This document shows positions 29,967-39,361 of a stretch of DNA of 64,000 nucleotides, piece by piece. The stretch comes from Bacillus sp. HSf4. Lineage in GTDB: Bacteria > Bacillota > Bacilli > Bacillales > Bacillaceae. Where the stretch lies: contig NZ_CP120679.1 in assembly GCF_029537375.1 (NCBI RefSeq), positions 2,468,001-2,532,000 of the forward strand, given 5' to 3'. A program made the translations under genes and the position numbers. How positions within the stretch are numbered: position 1 is the stretch's first letter; the number at the start of each line of letters is the position of its first letter. The notes beneath the pieces are model-generated. The model saw only the letters and a program-made list of their open reading frames with translations. It was not told where the DNA came from and made no database searches.

Positions 29967-31442
29967 ATGAAATCTAGCAGTCAAGAAAACATTCGCGGAG
30001 AACATATGCTGATGAACAAGGATTTGCTGCCTTTAAAGCCGGAGGAGCGCAACTGGAAAGCCGTCAATTTTGCCTCGATTTGGATGGGATGCATCCATAA
30101 CATCCCAACATATGCAACAGTGGGCGGGCTCATATCTATCGGGCTTTCCCCGTGGCAGGTGTTGGGGATTATCGCTGTTGCTTCCCTTGTCCTCTATATC
30201 GCCCTTGCGCTGAATGGCCATGCCGGCGCGAAGTACGGCGTTCCCTTTCCCGTGCTGATTAGATCTTCCTTCGGGATTTTCGGCGCTAATATTCCAGCGC
30301 TTCTTCGCGGTTTTGTCGCGATTATGTGGTTTGGCATTCAAGCTTTCGCCGGCAGTACGGCGATTCACATCCTGGTTTTAAATCTGTGGAGCGGCTTTGA
30401 AAACATCGGCGGGGATTGGAATTTGTTTGGCCTTCGCTTGCCGGGCCTTTTGTCGTTTATTTTCTTTTGGGGGATCCATCTGCTCGTGCTTCACCACGGC
30501 ATGGAGTCGATTAGGAAGTTTGAAGTCTGGGCCGGCCCGCTCGTTTATCTCGTTTTTGGCGGTATGGTATGGTGGGCGGTCGATATCGCAGGCGGACTTG
30601 GCCCCATCTATCAACAGCCGGGAACATTTCATACATTCGGCGACTTGATTTGGCCTTTCCTGGCCGGAGTGACGGGAATCATCGGCATCTGGGCAACGCT
30701 GATTTTGAATATTCCCGATTTTACGAGATTTGCCTCAAGCCAAAAGGAACAGATAAAGGGGCAGTTTTACGGTCTGCCGGGCACATTCGTGCTATTTGCC
30801 TTTGCAAGCATCACCGTCACGTCAGGTTCACAAGTGGCCTACGGCAAGCCGATTTGGGACGTGGTCGACATTTTGAATCATTTCGATAATCCGTTGATCA
30901 TCGCGCTTTCAGTCATTACGCTCTGCATTGCCGCCATTTCGGTAAATGTCGCGGCAAACATCGTCTCTCCCGCCTATGATTTGGCGAATGCGCTGCCGAA
31001 ATATATCAATTTTAAGCGCGGAAGCTATATGACCGCAGGCTTTGCCCTGTTTACGTTCCCGTGGAAGCTGATGGAGAATGAAGCAAGCGTGTTTTCCTTT
31101 CTCGGCACGATCGGCGGAATATTGGGGCCTGTCGCCGGTGTGATGCTTGCCGATTATTACATCATCCGCAGGCGCACGCTTCACATCGAAGAGCTCTACT
31201 CTCTAAACGGGAGGTACACGTACTATAAAGGCTACAATTACCGCGCATTTGCCGCAGTCGGGCTCGGAGCGTTTATGTCTCTGATCGGGACATACTTGCC
31301 GGCTTTGAAGCCGCTCTATGATATTTCATGGTTTTCAGGCGTGCTTCTCGCTTTTGCGGCATATGTCTTTTTAATGCGCATTCATCCACCCGGCGCCCTT
31401 AGAGATCAAACCGCTGATTACGCTGCCGAAAGCAATGGATAA
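29967..31442 (+). CDS. pucI: Allantoin permease (NCS1 family)
   Basis: 491 residues, twelve membrane helices, NCS1 nucleobase/allantoin symporter family. Strongly like B. subtilis PucI as I recall it: WMGCIHNIPTYATVGGLI near residue 40, LNGHAGAKYG, VWAGPLVYLVFGGMVWW and GGILGPVAGVMLADYYI. The puc genes for allantoin breakdown are not in this window, so this copy stands alone with its own terminator. GGGAGGG precedes the ATG. A TTAACC motif near 29865 recalls part of a PucR site, but only partly. Confidence 0.88.
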   Translation: MKSSSQENIRGEHMLMNKDLLPLKPEERNWKAVNFASIWMGCIHNIPTYATVGGLISIGLSPWQVLGIIAVASLVLYIALALNGHAGAKYGVPFPVLIRSSFGIFGANIPALLRGFVAIMWFGIQAFAGSTAIHILVLNLWSGFENIGGDWNLFGLRLPGLLSFIFFWGIHLLVLHHGMESIRKFEVWAGPLVYLVFGGMVWWAVDIAGGLGPIYQQPGTFHTFGDLIWPFLAGVTGIIGIWATLILNIPDFTRFASSQKEQIKGQFYGLPGTFVLFAFASITVTSGSQVAYGKPIWDVVDILNHFDNPLIIALSVITLCIAAISVNVAANIVSPAYDLANALPKYINFKRGSYMTAGFALFTFPWKLMENEASVFSFLGTIGGILGPVAGVMLADYYIIRRRTLHIEELYSLNGRYTYYKGYNYRAFAAVGLGAFMSLIGTYLPALKPLYDISWFSGVLLAFAAYVFLMRIHPPGALRDQTADYAAESNG

Positions 31443-31460
31443 GGTTAAGGCCGTAAGCTA

Positions 31461-31496
31461 TAGACCGCGAAAACGACCACCGCGGTCTATTTTTGT
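31461..31496 (+). terminator. Intrinsic terminator after pucI
   Basis: ATAGACCGCG / CGCGGTCTAT, perfect 10-bp stem, then TTTTTG. Confidence 0.9.
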
Positions 31497-31564
31497 TATA
31501 TTCAGTCATTTTCAACTAAAGAATGTGATAGACTATTGGATATAAAAAATGATTGGAGTACCTC

Positions 31565-32116
31565 ATGAACGAAAAACACTTTGATGTCAAAGGGCTGAGC
31601 TACATTGTCAGGCCCGCCGGACGACAAGATGCAAAGGAATTGTCGGCTTTAAGGGTACAGATCGATGGAGAAACCGAATATTTGGACAGGGAAAAAGGTG
31701 AAGGCTTTATTGATGAAGCGGACTTTAGAGAACTGATAAAAAAAGACAGCGAACATGAACGCCGCTTGTTTTTAGTGGCGGTCGCGCAAAACAAAATCGT
31801 CGGCTTTTCAAGATGTGCCGGACAGGATTTAAAACGCTTCTCTCATCAAGTGGAGTTTGGTATATGCGTGCTGAAAGAGTTTTGGGGATACGGCATCGGA
31901 AACCGCCTTTTAAACGAATCGATTGTTTGGGCTGACACCGCAAGCATTCAAAAAATAACCCTGCGCGTGTCGGAAACAAATAAGAGGGCTTTTAGTCTAT
32001 ATCAAAAGCTTGGCTTTGAAATAGAAGGAATTTTAAAAAAAGACAAGCGGCTTTCTGACGGCACATATGAAAACACGATTGTGATGGGAAGATGGCATGA
32101 TGAACAGGGCATTTAA
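31565..32116 (+). CDS. GNAT family N-acetyltransferase
   Basis: 183 residues, one GNAT domain: IVGFSRCAG strand, FGICVLKEFWGYGIGNRLL acetyl-CoA loop (x-x-W-G-x-G-I/G) and TNKRAFSLYQKLGFEIEG motif B. Resembles bacillar acetyltransferases of the YhhY/PhnO type. Substrate unknown. GGAG before the ATG. Followed after 21 bases by a second acetyltransferase gene, so a two-gene operon. Confidence 0.85.
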   Translation: MNEKHFDVKGLSYIVRPAGRQDAKELSALRVQIDGETEYLDREKGEGFIDEADFRELIKKDSEHERRLFLVAVAQNKIVGFSRCAGQDLKRFSHQVEFGICVLKEFWGYGIGNRLLNESIVWADTASIQKITLRVSETNKRAFSLYQKLGFEIEGILKKDKRLSDGTYENTIVMGRWHDEQGI

Positions 32117-32137
32117 GAAAAATTGGAGGAGACCCGT

Positions 32138-32698
32138 ATGAATCCGATACTGCTTAATTTTCCGGACAGCTTTGAAACCCCGCGCTTTTTTGTCAGAGCT
32201 CCAAGGGCAGGCGACGGCGCGGCCGTCCATGACGCCATTCGAAAATCGTTGCCTGAGCTGAAGCCGTGGATGCCGTTTGCCAGGGAGCTGCCGAAGGCGG
32301 AAGAAACAGAAATCAACGTCAGACAGGCGCAGGCCTATTTTATTTTGCGGAAGGATCTGAGAATGCATATTTTCCATAAAGAATCCGGCGCTTTTATCGG
32401 CAGCACCGGCCTTCACCGCATGAACTGGGAAGCGAAGCGGTTTGAAATCGGCTATTGGTGCCATTCCGAATTTGCCGGAAAAGGATATATGACAGAAGCG
32501 CTCAAGGGCCTCATCGATTTCGCAAAGAACGCTCTCGGGGCAAAACGGCTCGAAATACGCTGTGACAGCACCAATCACAGAAGCAGAAAAATGGCTGAGC
32601 GGCTCGGTTTTCAGCTTGAAGCGGTTTTGCATCATGACGATCTTTCGAATGACCTGAGCGAATACAGGGATACTTGTATTTATGCCGCCGTATGTTAA
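32138..32698 (+). CDS. RimJ/RimL-type N-acetyltransferase
   Basis: 186 residues, GNAT fold of the ribosomal-protein-alanine acetyltransferase type (PRFFVRAPRAGDGAAVHDAI start, GYWCHSEFAGKGYMTEALK acetyl-CoA loop, CDSTNHRSRKMAERLGFQLE). It could modify a ribosomal protein or a small molecule; similar to B. subtilis YdaF/YjcK class enzymes. GGAGGAG seven bases before the ATG. Second gene of the acetyltransferase pair; no clear terminator follows. Confidence 0.85.
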   Translation: MNPILLNFPDSFETPRFFVRAPRAGDGAAVHDAIRKSLPELKPWMPFARELPKAEETEINVRQAQAYFILRKDLRMHIFHKESGAFIGSTGLHRMNWEAKRFEIGYWCHSEFAGKGYMTEALKGLIDFAKNALGAKRLEIRCDSTNHRSRKMAERLGFQLEAVLHHDDLSNDLSEYRDTCIYAAVC

Positions 32699-33240
32699 GG
32701 TGTATTTTTTCCTTGAAATACAGTCAATGATATCATCAAGTCGGTTTTGAGCCGTGGATTCACCAAGCCCAGGAGCAGAGCATTAGAAAAGAGGATGTGC
32801 TGTGAAAAACGTTTGATCGGATTGGAAGAGGTTTGGTGTTTTGATACTTTTTCATGACCTTCTTTCAGAATCACGAATGATAATTCGTCCTGCTGAACGC
32901 GTTTTTTCAATTGAACTACAGAAAAAATTCCTATGGCCTATAAGGGTTTTATCATATACCTTTTCACTCGTTTCAAAATCCTTCGAAATACTAGAGCACT
33001 TAAAAATATAGCAAATAAAACAGTTCATACTTCATTACTTAAATCATATACAGAATTAAGAAACAATACTGCGATGATATACAGTGTTAAAAATATGTAA
33101 AACAACACTTCTCGTGTCCACCTCTATTCGTTTAAGAGCTTGAATTTGTTATTGTACCATGGATCCAAAAAGTGATAAAAATTCCCATACACATGGCAAA
33201 GAAAAAAATCTCTCTTTCCCTTCTGCTCAAATAAGAAAAT
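32699..33240. other. Decayed intergenic region
   Basis: AT-rich and without an intact gene. A 71-codon minus-strand frame (32695-32910) has no usable ribosome binding site. Taken with the acetyltransferase remnant that follows, this looks like an eroded accessory segment. Confidence 0.5.
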
Positions 33241-33417
33241 GAATTTTGCATGAAAGGGCAAGCGAGCAAGTAGTTATAGACCCTCCAATGAGAAATACGC
33301 GCGCTTTGCGATGTTATGAAAAATGCGGTTTTAAAAAAGTGCGAATCCTTCCGAAATTAACTGCATGAGGCGAGCATCAAGATTGCGTGTTGATGGAATA
33401 CAACAAACAAACTAAAT
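33241..33417 (+). pseudogene. C-terminal remnant of a GNAT (AAC(6')-like) acetyltransferase
   Basis: Reading 33241 onward gives a decayed acetyltransferase end: EQVVIDPPMRNTRALRCYE, then KCGFKKVRILPKLTA, an in-frame TGA, then GEHQDCVLMEYNKQTK. The D-P-x-x-x-N-x-R-A-x-x-C-Y-E-K-C-G-F block and a D-C-x-L-M-E-Y end are the motif B and tail of aminoglycoside 6'-N-acetyltransferase-like proteins. The N-terminal two thirds are missing and a stop interrupts the rest, so it is not functional. Confidence 0.75.
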
Positions 33418-33544
33418 CTCATCTCCTTTCACAACAGCCGCCTATTGCAAAGACGTCGCTCCCCTTCACCCGGTTTCTTGAATATTTTCCGGTATAACCT
33501 TAAGAAAAATGTACAGAAAAGAACTCGGAGAGTGAATCGATTTG

Positions 33545-33578
33545 AAAAAAGGTGCATCTAACCCTGAAGATGCACCTT
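33545..33578 (-). terminator. Intrinsic terminator after the methyltransferase gene
   Basis: AAGGTGCATC / GATGCACCTT stem followed by TTTTC on the minus strand. Confidence 0.85.
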
Positions 33579-33588
33579 CGGTTTTCCT

Positions 33589-34395
33589 TTACGGCTTTCG
33601 CCAATAAACGGAGTATGGATCGATGGGAACGAGCACGGATTGATCCAGCCCCTGTTCTTTCAGGAAATCAAGCACGGCTGCGCGGCATCCTTTTAGAGTG
33701 AAGTCATCAATAATGATAAAGCCGCCTTTTGACACCTTGTCATATAAATTGGACAGACTATCCATTGTCGATTCATACATATCGCCGTCAAGCCGCAAAA
33801 TGGCGAGCTGGTCAATTGGAGCTTCAGGCAGCGTGTCTTTGAACCAGCCTTTCAAAAATTGAACGCCCTCATCAAGCAAGTCGTATTTTTGAAAGTTTTG
33901 TTTCACTTCCTCGAGCGAAACCCTTAAAAAATCAACCTTATGATGCCGGTCCCCCGTGTCTTGCGGGTATTTTTCGATGTCCGGCGCCGGCAGGCCTTCA
34001 AAGGAATCCGCCACCCACACTTTGCGGTTATCGACTCCATGCACTTTCAAGAACCCTTTCATAAAAATACAAGCACCGCCCCGCCATACACCTGTTTCGA
34101 TGAAATCTCCCGCTATGTCTTCTTTCAATACCGTTTCCATGCACATCTGCAAATTGTTCATACGCACCCGGCCGATCATGCTGTGGGCAATCGGCGGCCA
34201 GTCCGTTCCCGCTTTGCGGGATTCAGGATTAGGAGCGACACAGCGCACAATTTTTAGATTGTTCCATCCGATCCTCCTTTGCAATTCATGCGGGACAGGT
34301 ACATTGACCGGTATATAACGTTCATGCTCCTGCCAAATTTCAAATAAAATGGCTTTTTTTAATAGCTCTACATACATTTGCTCAGCCTGTTCCAT
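33589..34395 (-). CDS. TylF/MycF-type O-methyltransferase
   Basis: SAM-dependent methyltransferase family of macrocin O-methyltransferase (TylF). 268 residues from MEQAEQMYVELLKKAI, chosen because AGGAGG lies 10 bases upstream. SAM loop GDFIETGVWRGGACIFMKG, VWVADSFEGLPAP, LRLDGDMYESTMDSL (metal-binding Asp) and FIIIDDFTLKGC are visible. TylF enzymes methylate sugar hydroxyls, but no sugar or polyketide genes are near, so the substrate here is open. Monocistronic. Confidence 0.87.
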   Translation of the reverse strand: MEQAEQMYVELLKKAILFEIWQEHERYIPVNVPVPHELQRRIGWNNLKIVRCVAPNPESRKAGTDWPPIAHSMIGRVRMNNLQMCMETVLKEDIAGDFIETGVWRGGACIFMKGFLKVHGVDNRKVWVADSFEGLPAPDIEKYPQDTGDRHHKVDFLRVSLEEVKQNFQKYDLLDEGVQFLKGWFKDTLPEAPIDQLAILRLDGDMYESTMDSLSNLYDKVSKGGFIIIDDFTLKGCRAAVLDFLKEQGLDQSVLVPIDPYSVYWRKP

Positions 34396-34478
34396 ATCAT
34401 AAATGCCTCCTGTGCCAAACATTATATTTAGCATCTTATGTGTGATATGAAAGTCAGGTTCTGGTTATTTCAGCCAAA

Positions 34479-34513
34479 GAAAAATCCTCCTTTAGAAAAG
34501 GGAGGATTTTTCT
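34479..34513. terminator. Terminator after the ElaA-like gene
   Basis: AAAAATCCTCC / GGAGGATTTTT perfect stem; T run on both strands. It serves the minus-strand acetyltransferase gene. Confidence 0.8.
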
Positions 34514-34518
34514 CTGTT

Positions 34519-34974
34519 TTATTTTTTCTGTTGGACATTCTTGAGCATATCGACATGTGGGATGCCGTCTTCTAAATAGACTTCCGAAACTTCCTTAAAT
34601 CCAAATGAGCTGTAAAAGGAGCGCAGATGGTCCTGGGCGCTGATTTTGACAGCCTTCTCTCTCCACTCGCTTTCCAAAAAACCGAGCGCCTTTTCAAGAA
34701 GCGTCTGCGCGTATCTCTTGCCTCTGTCCTCTTTGCGGACGATCACCCGGCCGATTGACGCCTCTTCATAAACCGCTCCGCCTGGAAACAGCCTGCAATA
34801 GGCCAATATCTCACCTTTTTCCTCTAAAAATAAATGGTGGGCCAGCTCATCCAAATGATCAAGTTCATGGTACGGACAGTTCTGCTCGACGACAAAGACG
34901 TCTATTCGCAGCTTTATGATGCGATACAGCTCGTCTTTTGACAAACCTTCAAAAGATTTCAGCTTCCACTCCAT
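34519..34974 (-). CDS. ElaA-family GNAT acetyltransferase
   Basis: 151 residues, one GNAT domain; the ElaA signature ELYRIIKLRIDVFVVEQNCPYHELD lies at the N-terminus, then AYCRLFPGG and ASIGRVIVRKEDRGKRYAQTLL (acetyl-CoA loop). Substrate unknown. 21 bases after the yqxK stop; may be in one transcript with nudF-yqxK. Confidence 0.88.
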   Translation of the reverse strand: MEWKLKSFEGLSKDELYRIIKLRIDVFVVEQNCPYHELDHLDELAHHLFLEEKGEILAYCRLFPGGAVYEEASIGRVIVRKEDRGKRYAQTLLEKALGFLESEWREKAVKISAQDHLRSFYSSFGFKEVSEVYLEDGIPHVDMLKNVQQKK

Positions 34975-34995
34975 TCTCTTCCTTAAGTCTCCTTT

Positions 34996-36159
34996 TTACA
35001 TTTGTACTTTTCCGTAGGTCCCTCCGCCTCCCGCTTTTAGCTCAAGCTCACCTTTTCTCGCTTTGATCACAAGCTCGGCCGTTTGCGGACGGAGCATGCC
35101 GAAAAGGTCGCTTTCCTCGGCGTAATGAAGAATATTCATTTCCGTTCCGAAGGCCTCTTTCAGCTTCTGAATCGTTTTCGGGCCGATGCCGGGGAGGAGC
35201 TGAAGCGGCACCTGGTGCACATAAGGCGGACGCTTGACCGGGCTTGTATGTTGATCGTACAGCTCTTTTAAGCGGGTGCTGACCCCTTTTGTAAACTTTG
35301 TGCTGCCGCATGCTGCGCATTCCGTTTCGCCGGCTTCTTTTAGGCGGCTGCATTTCTCACAGGCAGTCTGATAATACTTGCCAAGCTGCGGATTCATTCC
35401 GTAGTTAGCCGCGATGCGCCGCCCTTCCTCATTCTTCAAAGCAAGCGAAAATTCTTTAAAGCTCGCCTGCTTCAGCAGCAGCTTATTGTATTCCCTGCCG
35501 ATTTTTGCGAGAGAATGGGCGTCGGAATTGGTCAAAAAAGCATACCGGTTCAGTTCAGACACATGCGAGGCCATTTCTGTGTCACTGCTCAGTCCGAGTT
35601 CGACCGCATCGATCAGCCGCTCATCAAAGACCTCTTTCAGGGAGTACCTGACTCCTTTTCCGTACAGGCTCTTATGCGGCGTGAAAATATGAGCGGGAAT
35701 AAACAGACCGCCCAGTTCTTTGACCTTCTCCTGAAGGCGGACGCCTGTCTCATAGATGCGCTGTGAGCTGAGATGAATGTTTGTGACCCTTTCGGAGAGC
35801 CAGTCGGAAAACTGCTTCATCCTCTCGATCGTCGGCATGAACGCCAAGACGTGAATCGGCCCGCGGCATCTGCCATCATAGATTTCCAATTCAGATCCGC
35901 ATAACAGCACGGTCTCTTTATATTTGATTCCGCCGTCTTCAAGCTCGGCATAGCGTCCGGACGCCACTCCTTTTTCGATTTCGGCCAGCACCTCAGGCGA
36001 ATGGCAGTCGATAATGCCGATCAACCCCATTCCTTTATGTTCGCTTGCTTCAATTAAAATCTCGTCAAGCACGAGCGAGCGGGCCGCCGTTATTTTCACC
36101 GGCCTTCCTGATTCGGTCTGCCCGATATGGATATGCATGTCCGCAAAGATTTCTTTCAT
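34996..36159 (-). CDS. yqxK: Endonuclease Q-family protein
   Basis: 387 residues. PHP-type metallo-domain at the N-terminus (D7-x-H9-x-H11), conserved EIYDGRCRGPIHVLAF and TNSDAHSLAKIG, then a zinc ribbon C267-x2-C270 / C281-x2-C284 and a helix-hairpin-helix (LPGIGPKTIQKLKEAFG). In archaea and in B. pumilus the family (EndoQ) cuts DNA 5' to deaminated bases such as hypoxanthine and uracil. Start overlaps the nudF stop by 4 bases, so the repair-type nuclease and the Nudix hydrolase are coupled. Confidence 0.9.
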   Translation of the reverse strand: MKEIFADMHIHIGQTESGRPVKITAARSLVLDEILIEASEHKGMGLIGIIDCHSPEVLAEIEKGVASGRYAELEDGGIKYKETVLLCGSELEIYDGRCRGPIHVLAFMPTIERMKQFSDWLSERVTNIHLSSQRIYETGVRLQEKVKELGGLFIPAHIFTPHKSLYGKGVRYSLKEVFDERLIDAVELGLSSDTEMASHVSELNRYAFLTNSDAHSLAKIGREYNKLLLKQASFKEFSLALKNEEGRRIAANYGMNPQLGKYYQTACEKCSRLKEAGETECAACGSTKFTKGVSTRLKELYDQHTSPVKRPPYVHQVPLQLLPGIGPKTIQKLKEAFGTEMNILHYAEESDLFGMLRPQTAELVIKARKGELELKAGGGGTYGKVQM

Positions 36160-36722
36160 TTTTTTGCTTGCAAGGCTCTCTTAAGCTCAAGATACTGGAT
36201 GGCATAAGCTGTCTTCGCATCGTAGATGTCCTGGCTTTCCATCATCTTCAGCGCCCCGTCAAGCGGCACCTCCATTACTTCAACAAATTCGTCTTCATCA
36301 AGTTCGCGCTTTTCTTCCAGAGGTGTCAGCCCTTCCGCCAAGTACAGATGCACCAGTTCGTCGGCAAACCCCGGAGATGTATAGAAAGCGGTGATTTTTT
36401 TGAGCACGGACGCCGTATACCCCGTTTCTTCTTCAAGCTCCCGCATTGCGGTATATTCAGGCTTCTCCCCTTTTTCGAGCTTGCCTGCCGGAATTTCGAC
36501 AATCGTCCGTTCAAGCGCTTTTCTGTACTGTTTGACGAGGATGATGTTGTCTTCATCGGTCAGTGCCAAGACGGCCACAGCACCGGGATGTTTGACGATT
36601 TCGCGCTTGCCTGTTTTGCCGTTCGGCAGTTCGACATCTTCCAGATACAGATCAATTACCTTGCCTGAAAAAAGCTTTTCTTTTGATATTGTTTTCTCCT
36701 CTAAGCGTTTCAGTTTGATCAT
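36156..36722 (-). CDS. nudF: ADP-ribose pyrophosphatase
   Basis: Nudix hydrolase splitting ADP-ribose to AMP and ribose 5-phosphate. 188 residues; the Nudix box is complete from G80 through E86 to R94-E-L-E-E-E-T-G-Y102. N-terminal beta domain typical of the dimeric ADPRase group. Overlaps yqxK by 4 bases; divergent from mciZ. Confidence 0.95.
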   Translation of the reverse strand: MIKLKRLEEKTISKEKLFSGKVIDLYLEDVELPNGKTGKREIVKHPGAVAVLALTDEDNIILVKQYRKALERTIVEIPAGKLEKGEKPEYTAMRELEEETGYTASVLKKITAFYTSPGFADELVHLYLAEGLTPLEEKRELDEDEFVEVMEVPLDGALKMMESQDIYDAKTAYAIQYLELKRALQAKK

Positions 36723-36790
36723 CTCCTAAGTTCTGTTGCTGCTGTTTATCCCATACATTTTATCATACACCACGAAAAGGGGGACGCGCC

Positions 36791-36913
36791 ATGAAGATCT
36801 ACCGTTTAGCCGACAGAATCGTGATGTCGGGAAAAGCGTGGGAGATCCGCGCCAAGCTGAAAGAATACGGGCGGATGTATGAATATGTGAGAGAATGGAT
36901 TTCAGATCAATAA
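36791..36913 (+). CDS. mciZ: Mother-cell inhibitor of FtsZ (40 residues)
   Basis: Tiny protein that caps FtsZ filaments in the mother cell during sporulation. Recognised by its central GKAWEIRAKLKEYGR block, which I recall as near identical in B. subtilis MciZ, also 40 residues and also beside nudF. GGGGG seven bases before the ATG. A CATACACC element with TGTTTAT 14 bases before it, ending about 20 bases upstream of the ATG, could be a sigma-E promoter, fitting mother-cell expression. Too short for standard gene callers. Confidence 0.85.
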   Translation: MKIYRLADRIVMSGKAWEIRAKLKEYGRMYEYVREWISDQ

Positions 36914-36943
36914 TTGACAACCTATGATGCGATATGAAATAAT
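36914..36943 (+). promoter_or_regulatory. Promoter of the tetR-doxX operon
   Basis: TTGACA right after the mciZ stop, 18-base spacer, AATAAT. The -10 is inside the left arm of the operator palindrome. Confidence 0.6.
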
Positions 36944-36975
36944 ACTCGTCAGTAACATTACTGACGAGTATTATT
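36938..36975. promoter_or_regulatory. 38-bp palindromic operator ahead of tetR
   Basis: Perfect inverted repeat with 18-bp arms (AATAATACTCGTCAGTAA and its complement) around CA, covering the -10 and probable start point and ending 17 bases before the tetR start codon. Typical position and symmetry for TetR autorepression. Confidence 0.85.
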
Positions 36976-36992
36976 ATGTGAGGCGATTCAAT

Positions 36993-37601
36993 GTGGAAAA
37001 TGAAAAAGGACGAAAAGGAAAGGAAAGCAGACAGCGATTGCTTAAAGTGGCGGCAAATGAATTTGCCAGCCGGGGATTTCACGACACAAAGGTGAGTACA
37101 ATCGTCAAAAAAGCCGGACTGACCCAGCCCTCCTTCTATCTTTATTTTCAAAGCAAAGATGCCATCTTCAAAGAGTTAATCACCGATTTTCATACGAGTT
37201 TAAAAAAGCAGATCGAGTCCTTTCGCTTAGAAAGTGGAATCGAACGAAAAGATGTTGCAAAACGGGTGTTGTCTGCTGTAGAAACCGTTTTTATGTTTCT
37301 GGCTGAAGACCCGGATTTAACCCGCATCGGCTTTTTTCTCAATCCGGAAGCCAAACAAATCAAAAGGGATTTGACGGTGGCGCTGAAAGAAAACTTAGAA
37401 GCTGAACAGCGGCTCGGCTTTTTTCGCTCCGGGTTGGATATGGAAACCGTTGCGGAATGCCTGATCGGGATGATCGAACACCTGACAGACTTATACTTGC
37501 TTACAGGAACAAAAGATCCGGCGGGTCTGGCGGCACACACAGTCGACCTTTTCATACACGGCATGCTGCCGTCTCCTGAACAGCCAGCGGAAACGGAGTG
37601 A
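36993..37601 (+). CDS. TetR-family transcriptional regulator
   Basis: 202 residues from a GTG start (MENEKGRKGKESRQRLL) preceded by GAGG at 9 bases. Helix-turn-helix FASRGFHDTKVSTIVKKAGLTQPSFYLYF near residues 25-55, then a helical ligand-binding domain without an obvious relative. A frame extending upstream through the palindrome exists, but it lies over the promoter and is unlikely. It should repress itself and the downstream doxX gene. Possible targets beyond these: yqkF, next in line. Confidence 0.85.
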   Translation: MENEKGRKGKESRQRLLKVAANEFASRGFHDTKVSTIVKKAGLTQPSFYLYFQSKDAIFKELITDFHTSLKKQIESFRLESGIERKDVAKRVLSAVETVFMFLAEDPDLTRIGFFLNPEAKQIKRDLTVALKENLEAEQRLGFFRSGLDMETVAECLIGMIEHLTDLYLLTGTKDPAGLAAHTVDLFIHGMLPSPEQPAETE

Positions 37602-37608
37602 ATCTCAG

Positions 37609-37953
37609 ATGGTATTGCTTTTTTTAAAAATCGGTTTGGCGGCGTTTATGTTGACTGGAGGCGTCATCAAGGTTTTACACGTTCCATTCCAAGTGGAACA
37701 TTGGCGCCATTATCAATACCCGTTATGGTTTCTTTCAATGACAGGGGGTCTTGAAATCGTTGGGGCGCTCGGCATGGCATGGGGAGTGTGGAATCCGTAT
37801 TCGGCTCTTTCTTCAGGGGTGTTGTTCTCCATTCTCATGATCGGAGCCATCCATGCTCACATATTCCGGGCCCGCCAATCTTTTTTAATGGCCATTCCCG
37901 CGGCAGTCTGTTTCATTTGCTCTCTGGCCATCGTGATAATGGAGCTGATTTAG
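37609..37953 (+). CDS. DoxX-like small membrane protein
   Basis: 114 residues, four membrane helices (LLFLKIGLAAFMLTGGVIKVL; LWFLSMTGGLEIVGALGMAWG; LSSGVLFSILMIGAIHAHIF; IPAAVCFICSLAIVIMELI). The GG..K/GG.E.VG pattern is that of the DoxX family, often linked to redox or drug stress. The GGAGTGA ribosome site overlaps the tetR stop, so the pair is coupled. Confidence 0.8.
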   Translation: MVLLFLKIGLAAFMLTGGVIKVLHVPFQVEHWRHYQYPLWFLSMTGGLEIVGALGMAWGVWNPYSALSSGVLFSILMIGAIHAHIFRARQSFLMAIPAAVCFICSLAIVIMELI

Positions 37954-38011
37954 TTGAAAACTTCGCTTCTTTGTATTACGTTCAAAGTAGCAGAAAAGGA
38001 GAGTGAAGCAT

Positions 38012-38932
<921 letters not shown>

Positions 38933-38942
38933 AAAACATGAC

Positions 38943-38977
38943 AAAGCACCGTCTCACACAGACGGTGCTTTGTTATT
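38943..38977. terminator. Bidirectional terminator between yqkF and yqkE
   Basis: AAAGCACCGTC / GACGGTGCTTT, perfect 11-bp stem with T runs on both sides. Confidence 0.9.
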
Positions 38978-39203
38978 TATACTGTCTCCAGTCGAGCCCG
39001 CTTTCATTGAGCAGTTCTTCAAAGGTTTTATTTTTTTCCTTTTCTTTTCTCTGTTTGATGAGACGCTCTTTCTCGCGCTCTTTTCTTTTTTCGTCTTCTT
39101 CTTTTAATTCGTTTTTCATTTGCTGAAGCTGCTGTTTTAGATCGTCGGCGAGCGCATCTTTCAGCTGCTGTTCATGTCGCGGCTCCTGTTTTTTCTTTGC
39201 CAT
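38973..39203 (-). CDS. yqkE: YqkE family charged coiled-coil protein
   Basis: 76 residues, over half Lys, Glu, Arg or Gln (LKQQLQQMKNELKEEDEKRKER), predicted as one long helix; conserved short C-terminal motif FEELLNESGLDWRQYK. Cytoplasmic; function unknown. Position next to yqkD/yqkF matches B. subtilis. Confidence 0.85.
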   Translation of the reverse strand: MAKKKQEPRHEQQLKDALADDLKQQLQQMKNELKEEDEKRKEREKERLIKQRKEKEKNKTFEELLNESGLDWRQYK

Positions 39204-39361
39204 GCGATTCCCTCCTCCTCCTTCGTTTGTGATGATAGTTTATCAGGAGCAGCCCATTTTCCACAAGCGGAAGGTCGTGAGGTTTTTTTACATATTTTCA
39301 CGTTTTGATATGCTAAGATAGACTGCAGAAGCTTTATTTTACAGAAAGGAAGAAACAGCTG

